Origin: Immersiella caudata
Taxonomy: Eukaryota; Ascomycota; Sordariomycetes; Sordariales; Lasiosphaeriaceae
Assembly (NCBI GenBank): GCA_030512335.1
Contig: JAULSU010000006.1
Coordinates: 2,542,001-2,606,000 of the forward strand
Length of the DNA stretch: 64,000 nucleotides
Direction: 5' to 3'
Part shown: positions 1 to 9,510 of the stretch, one piece after another
How the letters are laid out: every line of letters begins with the position of its first letter
How positions within the stretch are numbered: the stretch's first letter is position 1
Notes under the pieces: model-generated
Told to the model about the DNA's origin: nothing
The model's database searches: none
What the model saw: only the letters and a program-made list of their open reading frames with translations
Translations under genes and position numbers: made by a program

Positions 1-3000
1 CCGGCGCCGGCAGTGACGTACGGCGGCGGGGCCGAGCCCGTCTTGGGCGGCGCAGGGGCGGGCTGGGCTGGGTTGGGCTTGGGTTCCTCCTCGCCGCCGC
101 CGTACCCGGGGCTGGCCGGGGCAACAGGGGGCCAGCCGGGCCATTCGTTGTCCGAGTCAGAGTCCCAGTCGGAATCGATGTCGGAGTCCCACTGGGGAGG
201 CACCCATGGGGCGGGGGCCGGGGCGCCGCCGGGGTGCTGGGGAGCCGGGGCTGGGTGCTGGGGAGCAGGAGCGTGGTACTCGGGGGCATGGTACTCGGGG
301 GCACCACCGTGGGGGGCGGGAGCCGGGTGCTGAGGAGCCGGGTGCTGAGGAGCCGGGTGCTGAGGAGCCGGGGCGGGGTGCTGAGGAGCGGGCTGGTGCT
401 GCTCACCACCGCCGCCGCCGCCGCCGCCACCGCCAGCACACTTGGGGCACTCGGGGTGGACCGGGACGGTGGGGTTCTGCGGGACTGGGGCGGGCTGGTG
501 CTCTTGCTTGTGCTCCTTGTGGTGCTTGTGCTTGGGCTTCTTGTCGGGGACAGGGGCGGTGTGGTTTCGGGCGGGCTGATGGGGCTGTTCGGGAGCGTCA
601 CTGTGGCCGTGAGGGCACTCGGGGCCGTGCTTCTCGCCCATGCCGCAGGGGCAGGGTTCGCCGCAGTCATCGCCGCATTGGTGGCCGCCGTGGGAGCTGC
701 CCTCACCTTGGGAGCAGGTGCAGCCTTCCTCCTTGTGATCGTGGTCGTACACCTGGGTCTCATATACCTCCTCCTCGCCATGGGAAGACTTGTGCTTCCT
801 GTGCGAGTGGTGCTTCCTGTGGTGGTGCTTGTGCCTAGGCTCGTAGCAGTCCAGGCCGTAGTGCTGGGACTCGCAGTACAGGGGCGGGGCGGGCACGTAG
901 ATGGGATACGACTTGCAGATCTCGACGGTGCAGGAGGACGGAGGGGGCGGCAAGCAGTGGCTGTCGTAGTGGGCGCTGTAGTCGTAGCTGGAGCGGGATT
1001 GCTCGCAGTAGACGGTCGGGGGGGTAGGGTAGCTGTAGTTGGAGTAGCGCGGGTAGCGGTAGCCGGGGGTAGTGTAGCTGTCGGGGTAGGCACCGGGAGG
1101 GGGGCTGTAAGTGGCGTCGAGCTTCAGGGGCTGACAGGAGTGGAAGTCGGGGCAGCGCTCGTAGTCGGGGTACGAGCATGACGGGTTGTCGTAGCACTCG
1201 GAGACGGGACGGCAGGTGTAGCCGGCAGGGCAGGATGGGCGCCAGCCGTAGGGGTAGCCGTTGGGGTGGTCGTGCGAGTAGCCGGAGCGGTATCCGCCGG
1301 TGCCGTTGTAACCGCGGTCGTTGCCGTAGTTGTCACTGCCGTAGTCGTCGTTGCTGTAGTTATCATTGTTGCCATAGTTATCGTTGCCATAGTTGTCGTT
1401 GCCACGGCCAAAGTTGTCATCGTAGTCATCATTGCCGTAGTTATCGTTGCCGTAGTTGTCCTCGCGACCGTGGCCGTGACCGTGGCCGTGACCGTGGCCG
1501 TGACCGAAGCTGTTGTCATTGCCATAAGTGTCATCGTGGTCGTAGTTATCACCATGGCCAAAGCCGTCGTGTCCGTGACCATACTTATCACCGTGACGGC
1601 CAATACCGTTGTCATAGTTGTCGCCGTGGTGGAAGCCATCATGGCCATTGCCGTAACCATCACCTCCATGGCGGAGACCGTCGTGACCATAGCCATCACC
1701 ACCGTGGCGAAAACCATCGTGGCCGTATCCATCACCGCCATGGCGGAAACCATCATGGCCATTGCCGTAACCATCACCTCCATGGCGGAGACCGTCGTGA
1801 CCATACCCGTCACCACCGTGGCGGAAGCCATCATGGCCGTTGCCGTAGCCGTCGCCGCCGTGGCGGAAACCATCATGGCCGTGTCTATAGTTATCGTTAC
1901 CATGGCCGTAACCATCATGACCGTGACGGAAGCCATCTTTGCCATGTCCGTAACCATCGTGACCGAAGCGAGAGTTGTTGTGACCGTGACCGTGACCATC
2001 GTGACCGTGGCGGAACCCATCATGACCATGGCCATAGCCATCGTGACCGTGACGGAAGCCGTCGTGACCATGGCCGTAACCATCATGGCCGTGGCGGAAA
2101 CCATCACGATCATGTCCATAGTCGTCTTGTCCATAAGGATACTCGGTGCGGTTGAACGTGCCGGGGTAATACGGCACGCCAGGGCGACCGCCAGGGTTCT
2201 GACCATTCGGGACGGGGACGATGGGGATGGGGAGCTCGGGGATCTTGGGGATCTGTGGGATCTTGGGAATCTTGCCAATCTCGGGGACGCCCACGCCGGG
2301 GATAAGACCTGGAAGGGGCTCGATCTTACCGCCCTTCTTGGGATCCAGAAGGCCGGGGATGTCAACGCCGGGCACGAGACCGGGGAGCGGCTCAAGCTTG
2401 CCTCCCTTCTTGGGGTCCAGCAGATCGGGAATGCCAACACCAGGGACAAATCCCGGCAGTGGCTCGATCTTACCGCCTTTCTTGGGGTCCAGAAGGTCCG
2501 GGACGATGGGGATCTTGGGCTGCTGCTTGCCGGGGAGAAGGTCGGGGACGCTCACCCCAGGGATACCCAAGCCCCCCTTCTTTTCCTCCTTCTCCTTCTC
2601 CTTCTCTTCCTTCTTCTCCTCCTTCTCCTTCTTCTTCTCCTCCTTCTCCTTCTCCTTCTCCTTCTTCTCCTTTTCCTTCTCCTCCTTCTTCTCCTCCTTC
2701 TCCTTACCATCTAAGAGGTCCTTGATGGAACCCGGGATATCGATACGGCCCGCAGCGCCGCTGGGCAGCGGCGCCGGGGGACCGGACAGCGGACCCACGC
2801 AGTTACCATCCTTGTCGAACGCCACGCAGGGCGTGGGACGCGCCGGAGCCGGGACGATGGGAGCCGGACCGGCGAGGATGGTCTTGGTGTGCGAGATGGG
2901 GATCACTATGGGTTTGGTTGAGATAAGGACCTTGGTATGGTGGCATATGACCTTTCCATCGGCGGACTTACACTCTGGACCATTATCGGCTCCGGGCTGG

Positions 3001-3137
3001 ACGGTCTGCGGGAGCGTGACCTCCGGTCCGGGGGCCGGCTGATCGGTCGGAGCGTCCGCGCGCGCTTGGCGTTGGTGAAAGGGGGCAGCGTTGGCCACGG
3101 CCAAGGCTGCCCCGAGGGCCAGGATAGAGGCCTTCAT
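1..3137 (-). CDS. Secreted His/Gly/Asp-rich repeat protein, 3' end beyond the window
   Basis: One uninterrupted frame runs from the ATG at 3137 to the window edge (at least 1045 codons, no intron needed), so the C-terminus is missing. The N-terminus MKASILALGAALAVANA is a classic signal peptide, probably cut before APFHQRQ. Then follow: a Pro-rich stretch, a Lys/Glu tract (about 2574-2706), three tandem 24-residue units around LLDPKKGGKIEPLPG (2286-2501), a long array of 7-residue units of the type HDGYGHG / HDGFRHG (about 1560-2115), Asn/Asp/Tyr/Gly units (YGNDN), a Cys-bearing middle (for example CPAGYTC, CTCSQGE, CGDDCGEPCPCG), a KHHHRKHHSHRKHK block, and QHPAPAP repeats with an acidic Ser/Asp patch. 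No catalytic domain is seen. His-rich and Cys-rich arrays suggest an extracellular or wall-associated metal binder; that is inference. I do not recognise a family. Confidence 0.85.
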   Translation of the reverse strand, partial: MKASILALGAALAVANAAPFHQRQARADAPTDQPAPGPEVTLPQTVQPGADNGPECKSADGKVICHHTKVLISTKPIVIPISHTKTILAGPAPIVPAPARPTPCVAFDKDGNCVGPLSGPPAPLPSGAAGRIDIPGSIKDLLDGKEKEEKKEEKEKEKKEKEKEKEEKKKEKEEKKEEKEKEKEEKKGGLGIPGVSVPDLLPGKQQPKIPIVPDLLDPKKGGKIEPLPGFVPGVGIPDLLDPKKGGKLEPLPGLVPGVDIPGLLDPKKGGKIEPLPGLIPGVGVPEIGKIPKIPQIPKIPELPIPIVPVPNGQNPGGRPGVPYYPGTFNRTEYPYGQDDYGHDRDGFRHGHDGYGHGHDGFRHGHDGYGHGHDGFRHGHDGHGHGHNNSRFGHDGYGHGKDGFRHGHDGYGHGNDNYRHGHDGFRHGGDGYGNGHDGFRHGGDGYGHDGLRHGGDGYGNGHDGFRHGGDGYGHDGFRHGGDGYGHDGLRHGGDGYGNGHDGFHHGDNYDNGIGRHGDKYGHGHDGFGHGDNYDHDDTYGNDNSFGHGHGHGHGHGHGREDNYGNDNYGNDDYDDNFGRGNDNYGNDNYGNNDNYSNDDYGSDNYGNDRGYNGTGGYRSGYSHDHPNGYPYGWRPSCPAGYTCRPVSECYDNPSCSYPDYERCPDFHSCQPLKLDATYSPPPGAYPDSYTTPGYRYPRYSNYSYPTPPTVYCEQSRSSYDYSAHYDSHCLPPPPSSCTVEICKSYPIYVPAPPLYCESQHYGLDCYEPRHKHHHRKHHSHRKHKSSHGEEEVYETQVYDHDHKEEGCTCSQGEGSSHGGHQCGDDCGEPCPCGMGEKHGPECPHGHSDAPEQPHQPARNHTAPVPDKKPKHKHHKEHKQEHQPAPVPQNPTVPVHPECPKCAGGGGGGGGGGEQHQPAPQHPAPAPQHPAPQHPAPQHPAPAPHGGAPEYHAPEYHAPAPQHPAPAPQHPGGAPAPAPWVPPQWDSDIDSDWDSDSDNEWPGWPPVAPASPGYGGGEEEPKPNPAQPAPAPPKTGSAPPPYVTAGA
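1560..2115 (-). repeat. In-frame 21-bp minisatellite encoding His-Asp-Gly heptads
   Basis: About 23 copies of an xDG core in a 7-residue rhythm (HDGFRHG, HDGYGHG, HDGLRHG, GDGYGNG). A block beginning near 1641 recurs almost identically 114 bp further on (near 1755), which points to recent unequal duplication inside the array. The array is coding; it is not a CRISPR array because there are no unique spacers. Confidence 0.9.
2286..2501 (-). repeat. Three tandem 72-bp coding repeats
   Basis: Three consecutive 24-codon units, each reading P-(D/G)-LLDPKKGGK-(I/L)-EPLPG-(F/L)-(V/I)-PGV-(G/D)-(I/V). They lie between the Lys/Glu tract and the heptad array of the same secreted protein. Units differ by only a few residues. 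Confidence 0.9.
2574..2706 (-). repeat. Purine-strand GAG/AAG tract encoding a Lys/Glu run
   Basis: On the coding strand the sequence is nearly pure purine, built from AAG and GAG codons, giving a charged KEKEEKK-type segment of about 44 residues. Such a segment may form a single charged helix; the tract is also likely to vary in length between strains. Confidence 0.85.
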
Positions 3138-4009
3138 GGCTCGTTCATGGAGGGGTGGCCAGCGGGTTATGAACGAAGCCTGGAAAGGGCAATCCTGGAC
3201 GGCAGGAGGGGGCTCTTACAGAAGCAAGCGATGAGGGAGAACAGCGGCCAACAAGTCCCACAAACGAGTGACAGGAGAAAGGGGGGGATCTCAGTGAGAG
3301 CGGGGAGGGCTGGGAGAAGGGCAGCAGGAGAGGCATGTGTGTCCAGATGCTTCCTTATAATCGTGCCCTGCCCTTCAGACTTCGCACTTCCCCGAAGCTC
3401 GCGGATCTCCAGCCGAGGGTGGATTGCCGGCACAGATGTGGGCATCATCAATGAGCTCAGCATAGCCGACAGAGGCGGCTGGACGACGCCTTTGAGGGGT
3501 TTAGTGGGCAAGCACAGCGCCGGCGCGGCGAGACAGGGCGAATAGTTGCAAACATATGCTTCGTGGCGCTTTTGGTGCGGGTATATCCAGCCCCACGGCT
3601 ACCAGAGAGTTCCTCTCACATGTGCTCCGGCCTTTCCCTCTGCGGCACGTCGCGTCTGCCGCATTATCCCGCGAGCCGTACCTAGCCAGCGGGCCACCTG
3701 AAATATCCCTTGCGAGGCTGAACCTTGGTTCAGAGCCGACAACGGCTCGCCTCCTTTGCTCACCCGAGACAACCAAGAGTGGACGTGAAGGCGGGCAGAA
3801 TCAATTGCAATGCTCGGCTCTGTCTCCCAGCCTCTCCAACCCTTCGTTTGCTGACTTCGTCTCCCCCGGCAATGAGCATTGCTTCCGTGTTGCCGGATTC
3901 CTCTTCCCTCCGCCCATACCCAAATCGATGCCGGCCGCCTGTCTTTCCGGCCGCCCGGTCGTCGACGAAACCGTAGACTCCAACGCCCTTGAAACCGCCG
4001 CGATGCAAA
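3138..4009. other. Intergenic, His-rich gene promoter side and orm1 3' side
   Basis: Both flanking genes are on the minus strand. Apart from the TATA-like site at 3353-3359 I see no gene; open frames here lack family resemblance. Confidence 0.5.
3353..3359 (-). promoter_or_regulatory. Possible TATA box of the His-rich protein gene
   Basis: On the minus strand the sequence reads TATAAGG, about 216 bp upstream of the ATG at 3137. Position and sequence fit a TATA element with a 5' leader of roughly 180 bases, but no transcript evidence is available here. Confidence 0.35.
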
Positions 4010-4729
4010 CTAGTCCTCCGGAACTCCCGAAAAAAGCCCCACGCGCATTCGGTGGCTCTGTTGGAATTCCATGTGAGCGCGAGTCAGAGAGCGGCGCGAC
4101 GGCCAGGAGCAAAACTCACAAAAGGTAGCTTCGGGATGATGACGGCCAGCACGGCAAGGAAGTTTATGGTAAAGTACGCGAGGTCGTAGTGGGTGTAGTG
4201 GGTGCTGAGGAGGAAGAGCGCGATCGGCACGCTGAGCAGGAACTTCTTGGCCGGCGTGTATTGGGCCCCGTCGTCAATCTGCTCCCACATATTCAGGTTG
4301 TCGTACGCTCCGCCGTTGAACTCAAACGGCACGCCGCGGACGTGGTGGAACATGATATAAGACCCAAACATGTACGTGATGTTGGTCAGCGTCCATGATG
4401 TTTCCTGTGACACGCCAGGGATGATGTCGTAGAGAATCTTGAGAGCAACGATCAGGACGAAATGGATAGTCCATGCACCTTTCATGACAATGGTCAGCCT
4501 CACACCATCAAGGCAGCTTCTCTTCCTCGATCGCGCTAAGTCTGGGGGCGTCCCAGCGGGCCGACCAACGACGGCAACCTCGGTGATGCGTACCTTTAGC
4601 ATTGACCCAATTCGCGTTGAGGTTAGGCAGCGCTGACTGATCGCTCAGCTGCTCAATCGGCTCCGGAGGCTCATGGTAAACCTGGAGGATGCTACTAGAT
4701 CTCCTCCTTCGTCCGCCTTTGTCCGCCAT
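4010..4729 (-). CDS. orm1: ORM1-family ER membrane protein
   Basis: Joined exons 4594-4729, 4120-4478 and 4010-4057 give 180 residues, the normal size for fungal ORM proteins. Introns are 115 bp (4479-4593, GTACGC..AAAG) and 62 bp (4058-4119, GTGAGT..CAG). Start chosen at MADKGGRRRRSSS. The protein has the ORMDL core, including AKGAWTIH, MFHHVRG, PFEFNGGAYDNLN, WEQIDDGAQYTPAKKF and THYTHYD, and ends in PKLPFSHRMRVGLFSGVPED. About four membrane segments are visible. In yeast, Orm proteins bind and inhibit serine palmitoyltransferase in the ER, and phosphorylation of their N-terminus by Ypk kinases relieves the inhibition. The RRRRSSS stretch here is a plausible target of that kind (inference). 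Confidence 0.95.
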
Positions 4730-6150
4730 ATTCGGGTTGACGCCTCGACGCGGTGGGTTGGTGCCCGCGTCGTAAGAGACGGTGCGAGGGATAAGGAGTG
4801 GGGAAGACAGCTTGGCGGTGTTGTCGGCGTCTGTCGCCGCGGGCTGCGACGAGTAGGCCAATGTGTTGAGGGGCGAGGGTCGGAGCGATGGGGTCACACG
4901 ATGCTCGAGCGGGCGACGCGAGCCGGGAAACGTTATGATGTCACTCACAGACCCGGAAAAGGGGGAACCGCCGGGTTGGCGGGTAGTATGCCGGATCAAA
5001 AAGTGTTTGTTCAAAGGGCTACGCCGGGCGCGGGCAAGCAGCGAAGACGGTTCGCAATATCGATGATCAGGCGGGGCGAGGGCGTCGTGAGCCCGGATTG
5101 CGGCCAAGTTTCGAGGTCGCGGGCACTGCCTGCTGCTAATCGTCGGTTCGCCTCGTCGGTGTTTGGACTGCTGACGACCAGCCTATCGCACGCCAATGCC
5201 ACTGGATCAAAGAAACCGCCACCCGGGATAAACGAGAGACGGAGAAGAAAGATGGTGTTTGAGCAAAGGACTGGTCGCGCCTCTTTCGAGATGCTTGCAG
5301 ACTCAAGATTGGATCGGGCACGTTGCTGGAGCTGGAGTGAATGGCAATCTGGCCACGAACGCCAAAACGTGCGAAAGGCAAGTTTGCTCTGCAGGTACCG
5401 TTCAGGGGCCTGCTGGCCTGGCCGCACCGGCAAAAGCGGATGTGGAGACTTAGGTGCTAACATTTTGATTTCCCGAGAAAATTGCTGGGAGGAGGCTTGC
5501 AACTAGCGCCAGACGTCCGCTAAGGGGCGGGGCCTGGAAAATTACCTGTTGGGGAGCCAAGCGGCCAATACGATATCTCGGGGCGTCCTTCTGACTGCTT
5601 GGTAACAAAACGGACGTGTTGGCAGAATGATTGAAGAGTACTCTGACATTTTGATGGAGGCCCCGTCGGTATGACTGCGAGGCGAGCCAAGCAGTGATAT
5701 GAAACAGTCCAACAACCAGCATCATCGCTCCAGCACGTGCAAAGCTTGGTGGGAGGACGTGCAGGGCTGTTTTGATCCCCGCAATTGGCCAAAGAAGTGG
5801 GTCCACGCGTTTCCACCCAAGGAGAATGAGCGCCAGGAAGGTGCAAGCTTTGGGACAGCAACAACCGCGTGGACGCTGCTCTTGAGAAACGGTTACCAAG
5901 AGGCCGCAAGCTTTGACATTCAAGCAAAGCATTTTGCTTCTCCACATTATTCTGCCATCATTAAGATTTACGGGCCGAAGAAGCCTATTTTTGTTCAACT
6001 GCCCCCGAGCGCCACTGTTGCCACATTCAGAAGTTGAGCAACACAGTCTTGGCGGCCTTCAAAATCCGCGGGTTGTGGCCGAGGCCACTGAAGACGGCCT
6101 GTGGTCTTCAAAATAAAGTGAGCGCCTCTCAGTCCAGCGACAGTCCGAAG
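4730..6150. other. Divergent intergenic region, orm1 / Air-like gene
   Basis: 1.4 kb between the two start codons, so it must hold both promoters and leaders. Several open frames exist on the minus strand (for example 5450-5998), but none resembles a known protein or shows coding-type composition. Confidence 0.5.
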
Positions 6151-7665
6151 ATGGCAAGTCCCTCCGACCGGCCACAGAAGAAGCAGACAACGCCGCACAA
6201 CTTCTTTCAGGCTGCCAATGGCTCATCTCAGGAGACCGGCTCAACTCAGGGAACCCCGAACCCTGATCAGCCAGAGGTGAGCTCAAGCCTCAAGAAACGA
6301 CCAGCTGCGGAGGTCATCGTTATAGACAACTCAGATGAGGACGCTGGACTCGCTGGTGCAGGGAGGGAACCTGACGCCAGAAGGAAACGCGCAAAGACGG
6401 GCGCGACGGACGCCGCAGATGTATCTGATCATTTGGACGAGGGAGAGATTGGGGAGTCGGGCTCCGGCTACAACCCATCCGTCACCACCAGCGAAGCCGC
6501 TGGACCGTCTCTGAAATCTCATCAGGGATGGAATCATGGAGTCAGCAACGGCCTGCGGATCTCCTTCGGCGCAAAGACACAAGTCTCCAATCCGCCTCCG
6601 GGCCAGACAGCACCAGGGGACACACTTGAGAAAACGTCAGATACCGTCAGCACGCCCCCGTCTGAGCCCAGCGGAAGCTCGCGGTCGGGGATGACAACCA
6701 AGAAGACGAGGGCGTCGAAAAAGGGGAAGAAGGCGAGCGCAAAGCTGTCTGAGAACGCTGGCAAAGAGCTTGACGGCATCGACGGCATAGCTGCAAGGGA
6801 GGAGGCGGCGGAATCTATTGCCGGAGAGGGGAGTGCTAAACCGCCTTCGCCTTCACCAGTCGTGTCGACCCAAAGTACACCCGTACTATCATACGTTGAG
6901 GAGAAGCCCGGAGAGCGAGAGAGATATTTTCCTGGTATTGGGCAAGACGAAATATTCTGTGTCATGTGCACATCGCATGCTCACACAGTGGACGCGTGCC
7001 CGCATTTAGTATGCGGTATCTGCCAAAGCGCCACTCACAGAACTATTGCCTGCGGTCTCAAAAAAACGGCGTCCACGGAGCTCTGCAGATTGTGCCAAGC
7101 CTCGCAACATCTAGAGAATGTGTGTGAGAAGGTTTGGCGCACATACGAGCCAGAACCTGACAGGATCCACAAGGTCAACAATTTGACGGCATACTGTTAC
7201 CAATGCGGCGAAGAAGGACACTACGGGTTGGATTGTGCCCAACTACCGGCTAGCGGGAACGGCAGCTCTTGGCGAACGTGGACCGTTGCCAATCTCTTGA
7301 TGTATCTCGATGAAGATTCTTCTGAGCAGGCAGTTTCGGCCTCGTTTCCGTCTGATGCGGCTGCCGCCCCAAGCGGGAGGCCCAACTTCGGCAAGAGCAT
7401 CGTGCCTCAACGGCACGTCCTCTTTGAGGCCGCAGACGACGATGACGATGACGCGTTCATCCGCCCACTGGTGCAGAGAAACCCCCGTCCGGGAGGTATT
7501 GCCTTCCAGACTGGCGGGGGCAACTTTGTCCCCCCGCTTCCTCCGGGTCCCCCGCCCCCTCTTCCTTCTGGTCCCCCTCCATCTGCGCCTCTAGGGGACA
7601 ACCGGAGAAAAGGCGGCAAACACAATTACCGTAAGAACAAAGGGAAGAAGTCTAAGAGATTCTAG
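6151..7665 (+). CDS. Zinc-knuckle protein of the Air1/Air2 type
   Basis: A 504-residue protein without introns. Four CCHC knuckles (C-x2-C-x4-H-x4-C) are evenly spaced: CVMCTSHAHTVDAC (about 270), CGICQSATHRTIAC (288), CRLCQASQHLENVC (312) and CYQCGEEGHYGLDC (349). They sit between a disordered Ser/Lys-rich N-terminal half (with an acidic IDNSDEDAG patch) and a Pro-rich tail that ends in a basic KHNYRKNKGKKSKRF. Yeast Air1/Air2 use five such knuckles to bind RNA and Trf4 in the nuclear TRAMP polyadenylation complex; the layout here suggests the same role. The frame is open upstream to an ATG at 6034; I prefer 6151 (MASPSDRPQKK) because the preceding residues look like leader sequence. It could instead be another RNA-binding knuckle protein. 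Confidence 0.82.
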   Translation: MASPSDRPQKKQTTPHNFFQAANGSSQETGSTQGTPNPDQPEVSSSLKKRPAAEVIVIDNSDEDAGLAGAGREPDARRKRAKTGATDAADVSDHLDEGEIGESGSGYNPSVTTSEAAGPSLKSHQGWNHGVSNGLRISFGAKTQVSNPPPGQTAPGDTLEKTSDTVSTPPSEPSGSSRSGMTTKKTRASKKGKKASAKLSENAGKELDGIDGIAAREEAAESIAGEGSAKPPSPSPVVSTQSTPVLSYVEEKPGERERYFPGIGQDEIFCVMCTSHAHTVDACPHLVCGICQSATHRTIACGLKKTASTELCRLCQASQHLENVCEKVWRTYEPEPDRIHKVNNLTAYCYQCGEEGHYGLDCAQLPASGNGSSWRTWTVANLLMYLDEDSSEQAVSASFPSDAAAAPSGRPNFGKSIVPQRHVLFEAADDDDDDAFIRPLVQRNPRPGGIAFQTGGGNFVPPLPPGPPPPLPSGPPPSAPLGDNRRKGGKHNYRKNKGKKSKRF

Positions 7666-9510
7666 GCGGACGGAATTGGTTGACGACTGGTTGCGCTGCT
7701 CTCGTGAGGGCAGTGGGTTGTGCCGGTTTAAAGACAGAACGCGAAGTCTTCTAACACTGCGATGCATTACCATCACAATAATGAGATATTGATTGGTTGT
7801 CGAGGAGTGCTTTGAACGGGCATCGAGGTTGTAGCGCCGCGTATAGTGCCTCAAGATATGGAAGGGCACAGAGCGCCGTCTAGAGTACAGCAATCAGCGG
7901 TCACCATTCGCTAGTTCAATCGCCAGTTTGCGCATTTGGGTTTCTCGCCCCAAGTGTCGTGTTTCACTTGTAGTCAGGGGCGCACCAGCCCACTTGTTGA
8001 GATAAAGTGCTGATCGATGCGGGGGGCCATTTGGCTCGACAGCAGCTGTCCTTGTCCTTCGGCCCGGAGCAAACCAGGAAAGCCAAGGCCTACTTACCAA
8101 AAATGTTTCGAAACATTTTGATCATGCCCGGGGGTGGAGCCGTGACGAGAAACGCGACCAGTCCTACCCAGAGGGGGGGGGGCACAGCATCACGACGAAC
8201 CGCCAGGTCTGGAAGCACATCTCGCGTTGTGTCTGCTGCGATGGCACTGGTGATACCACACCACCAAGCCTCTACCCGGACACAACTTCTGATAGAAGAA
8301 CTGCGGTTTGGAGGGAAAAGTGGCTCCACCCGTCAAAGAACACACATTCAGGCCTTAGAATTCGGGTTCCTCATCGACTCCTTAGGCTCGAGACAGAGAG
8401 AGCAACGGCGGCCTGTCCTTTGCTTCCCAAGCTGCGGGGCGCTTATTCCCTTTATATGATCGGCCGAGGGTGCCATTCAACGGGACCATCGTGGCGTGCC
8501 GTCTGCGGCGCGCGTGTTCCGTGTGGTAATCGCGCGTGTTTCGCGCGAACCTGGCTGCCGTGGCACGCCAAGAAGCTGCCACACGTCAATTCCCCAGGTT
8601 TCCTGACCCAAATGATTGGTTGGGTGACGCGATATGCAAGGTGATCCGTGCTGCTCGGCTCGCATCTCCGCCCCATCTTTATCGATAGCGCTTCGTCTGC
8701 AGCTCCCCACATCCATCCAACCCCTCCTCTGCAGCAACTGCTGCGGCTTCATGTGTCCCCAGTGGCCGTCAGCAGACGGCCCCGAGACCGTTGCAGAGAC
8801 CTGCATTGGCTCTATGCAGGAGACCTCCGCCGGCGGCCAGTTAGGAGGGCCGGCGCGGTCACCCACGCTGGACGCGGTCGCGGCCGTCGCTTCTTCTCTA
8901 CCTTGAATCCTCGCGGGCTCCTGCAAGCCGGCCCTGCACCAGGGCAACGGATGGGGCAGCACGAGTGAGTCACCCATCACCATTCATTCTCGACTCTCAA
9001 CGCTCGCGGGCGACATGGACGGGGTCCTACGCAAAGTCGCGCAGGTCGCGCAGCGAAAAATGCGGAGGCAGTCCGCATGTAGGTGCAGAGGGCTCTTATA
9101 ACTTGTCCATCTGTTCGTTTCGTTTTGTTTTAGCCCAGGAGGCCGTTTTGAACCTGTCCTGATATTTCGGGCTTTTTTGCTGCACGGCGACTTGGACGAC
9201 TCCAATCACCCTGCGCTGCCCCGTCCCCATATCTGCACTGAGAGGCCTCACCAGCAAACTCCTTAACTCAATTGTTTATTATTATTTGGCTCTTTGCCTC
9301 AACTCGTCTATCAATTGTCCCGCTGTGCCTCAATCTCTACCCGTCGGGCCGCTCCGCTGCGCGGAAGTCTGCCTCTCCTCGAATTGGATTGTGTTTATAC
9401 TCGGCCGCCCACGAATTATCTCGAAGTCTATTGTTTTGCCGCCTGGCCAGCCGCGCACTTGGCGGATCTCATCTTAGAGGCGCTCATTGTTCTTGCGACA
9501 TGCGAGAGCC
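7666..9510. other. Intergenic, mainly upstream of the F-box-like gene
   Basis: 1.8 kb. Holds a perfect 20-bp palindrome (8100-8119), a run of ten G (8173-8182) and a pyrimidine-rich leader just before the next gene. No gene recognised. Confidence 0.5.
8100..8119. repeat. Perfect 20-bp palindrome
   Basis: AAAATGTTTCGAAACATTTT is identical to its own reverse complement, centred on TTCGAA. It could be a site for a dimeric DNA-binding protein or simply a chance palindrome. Confidence 0.7.

Noticed and set aside
1560..2115. Regular repeats suggesting a CRISPR-like array
   Set aside because: No unique spacers; units are coding, variable and directly tandem, and the window is eukaryotic.
1266..2714. 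Long open frame of 482 codons on the plus strand over the repeat array
   Set aside because: It is the antisense of the His-rich repeats; the translation is a Val/Ala/Ile repeat ending in a poly-Leu run, an artefact of the repeat on the other strand, which has a signal peptide and a proper start.
5450..5998. 182-codon open frame on the minus strand in the orm1 upstream region
   Set aside because: No family resemblance; overlaps other equally long frames; likely non-coding.
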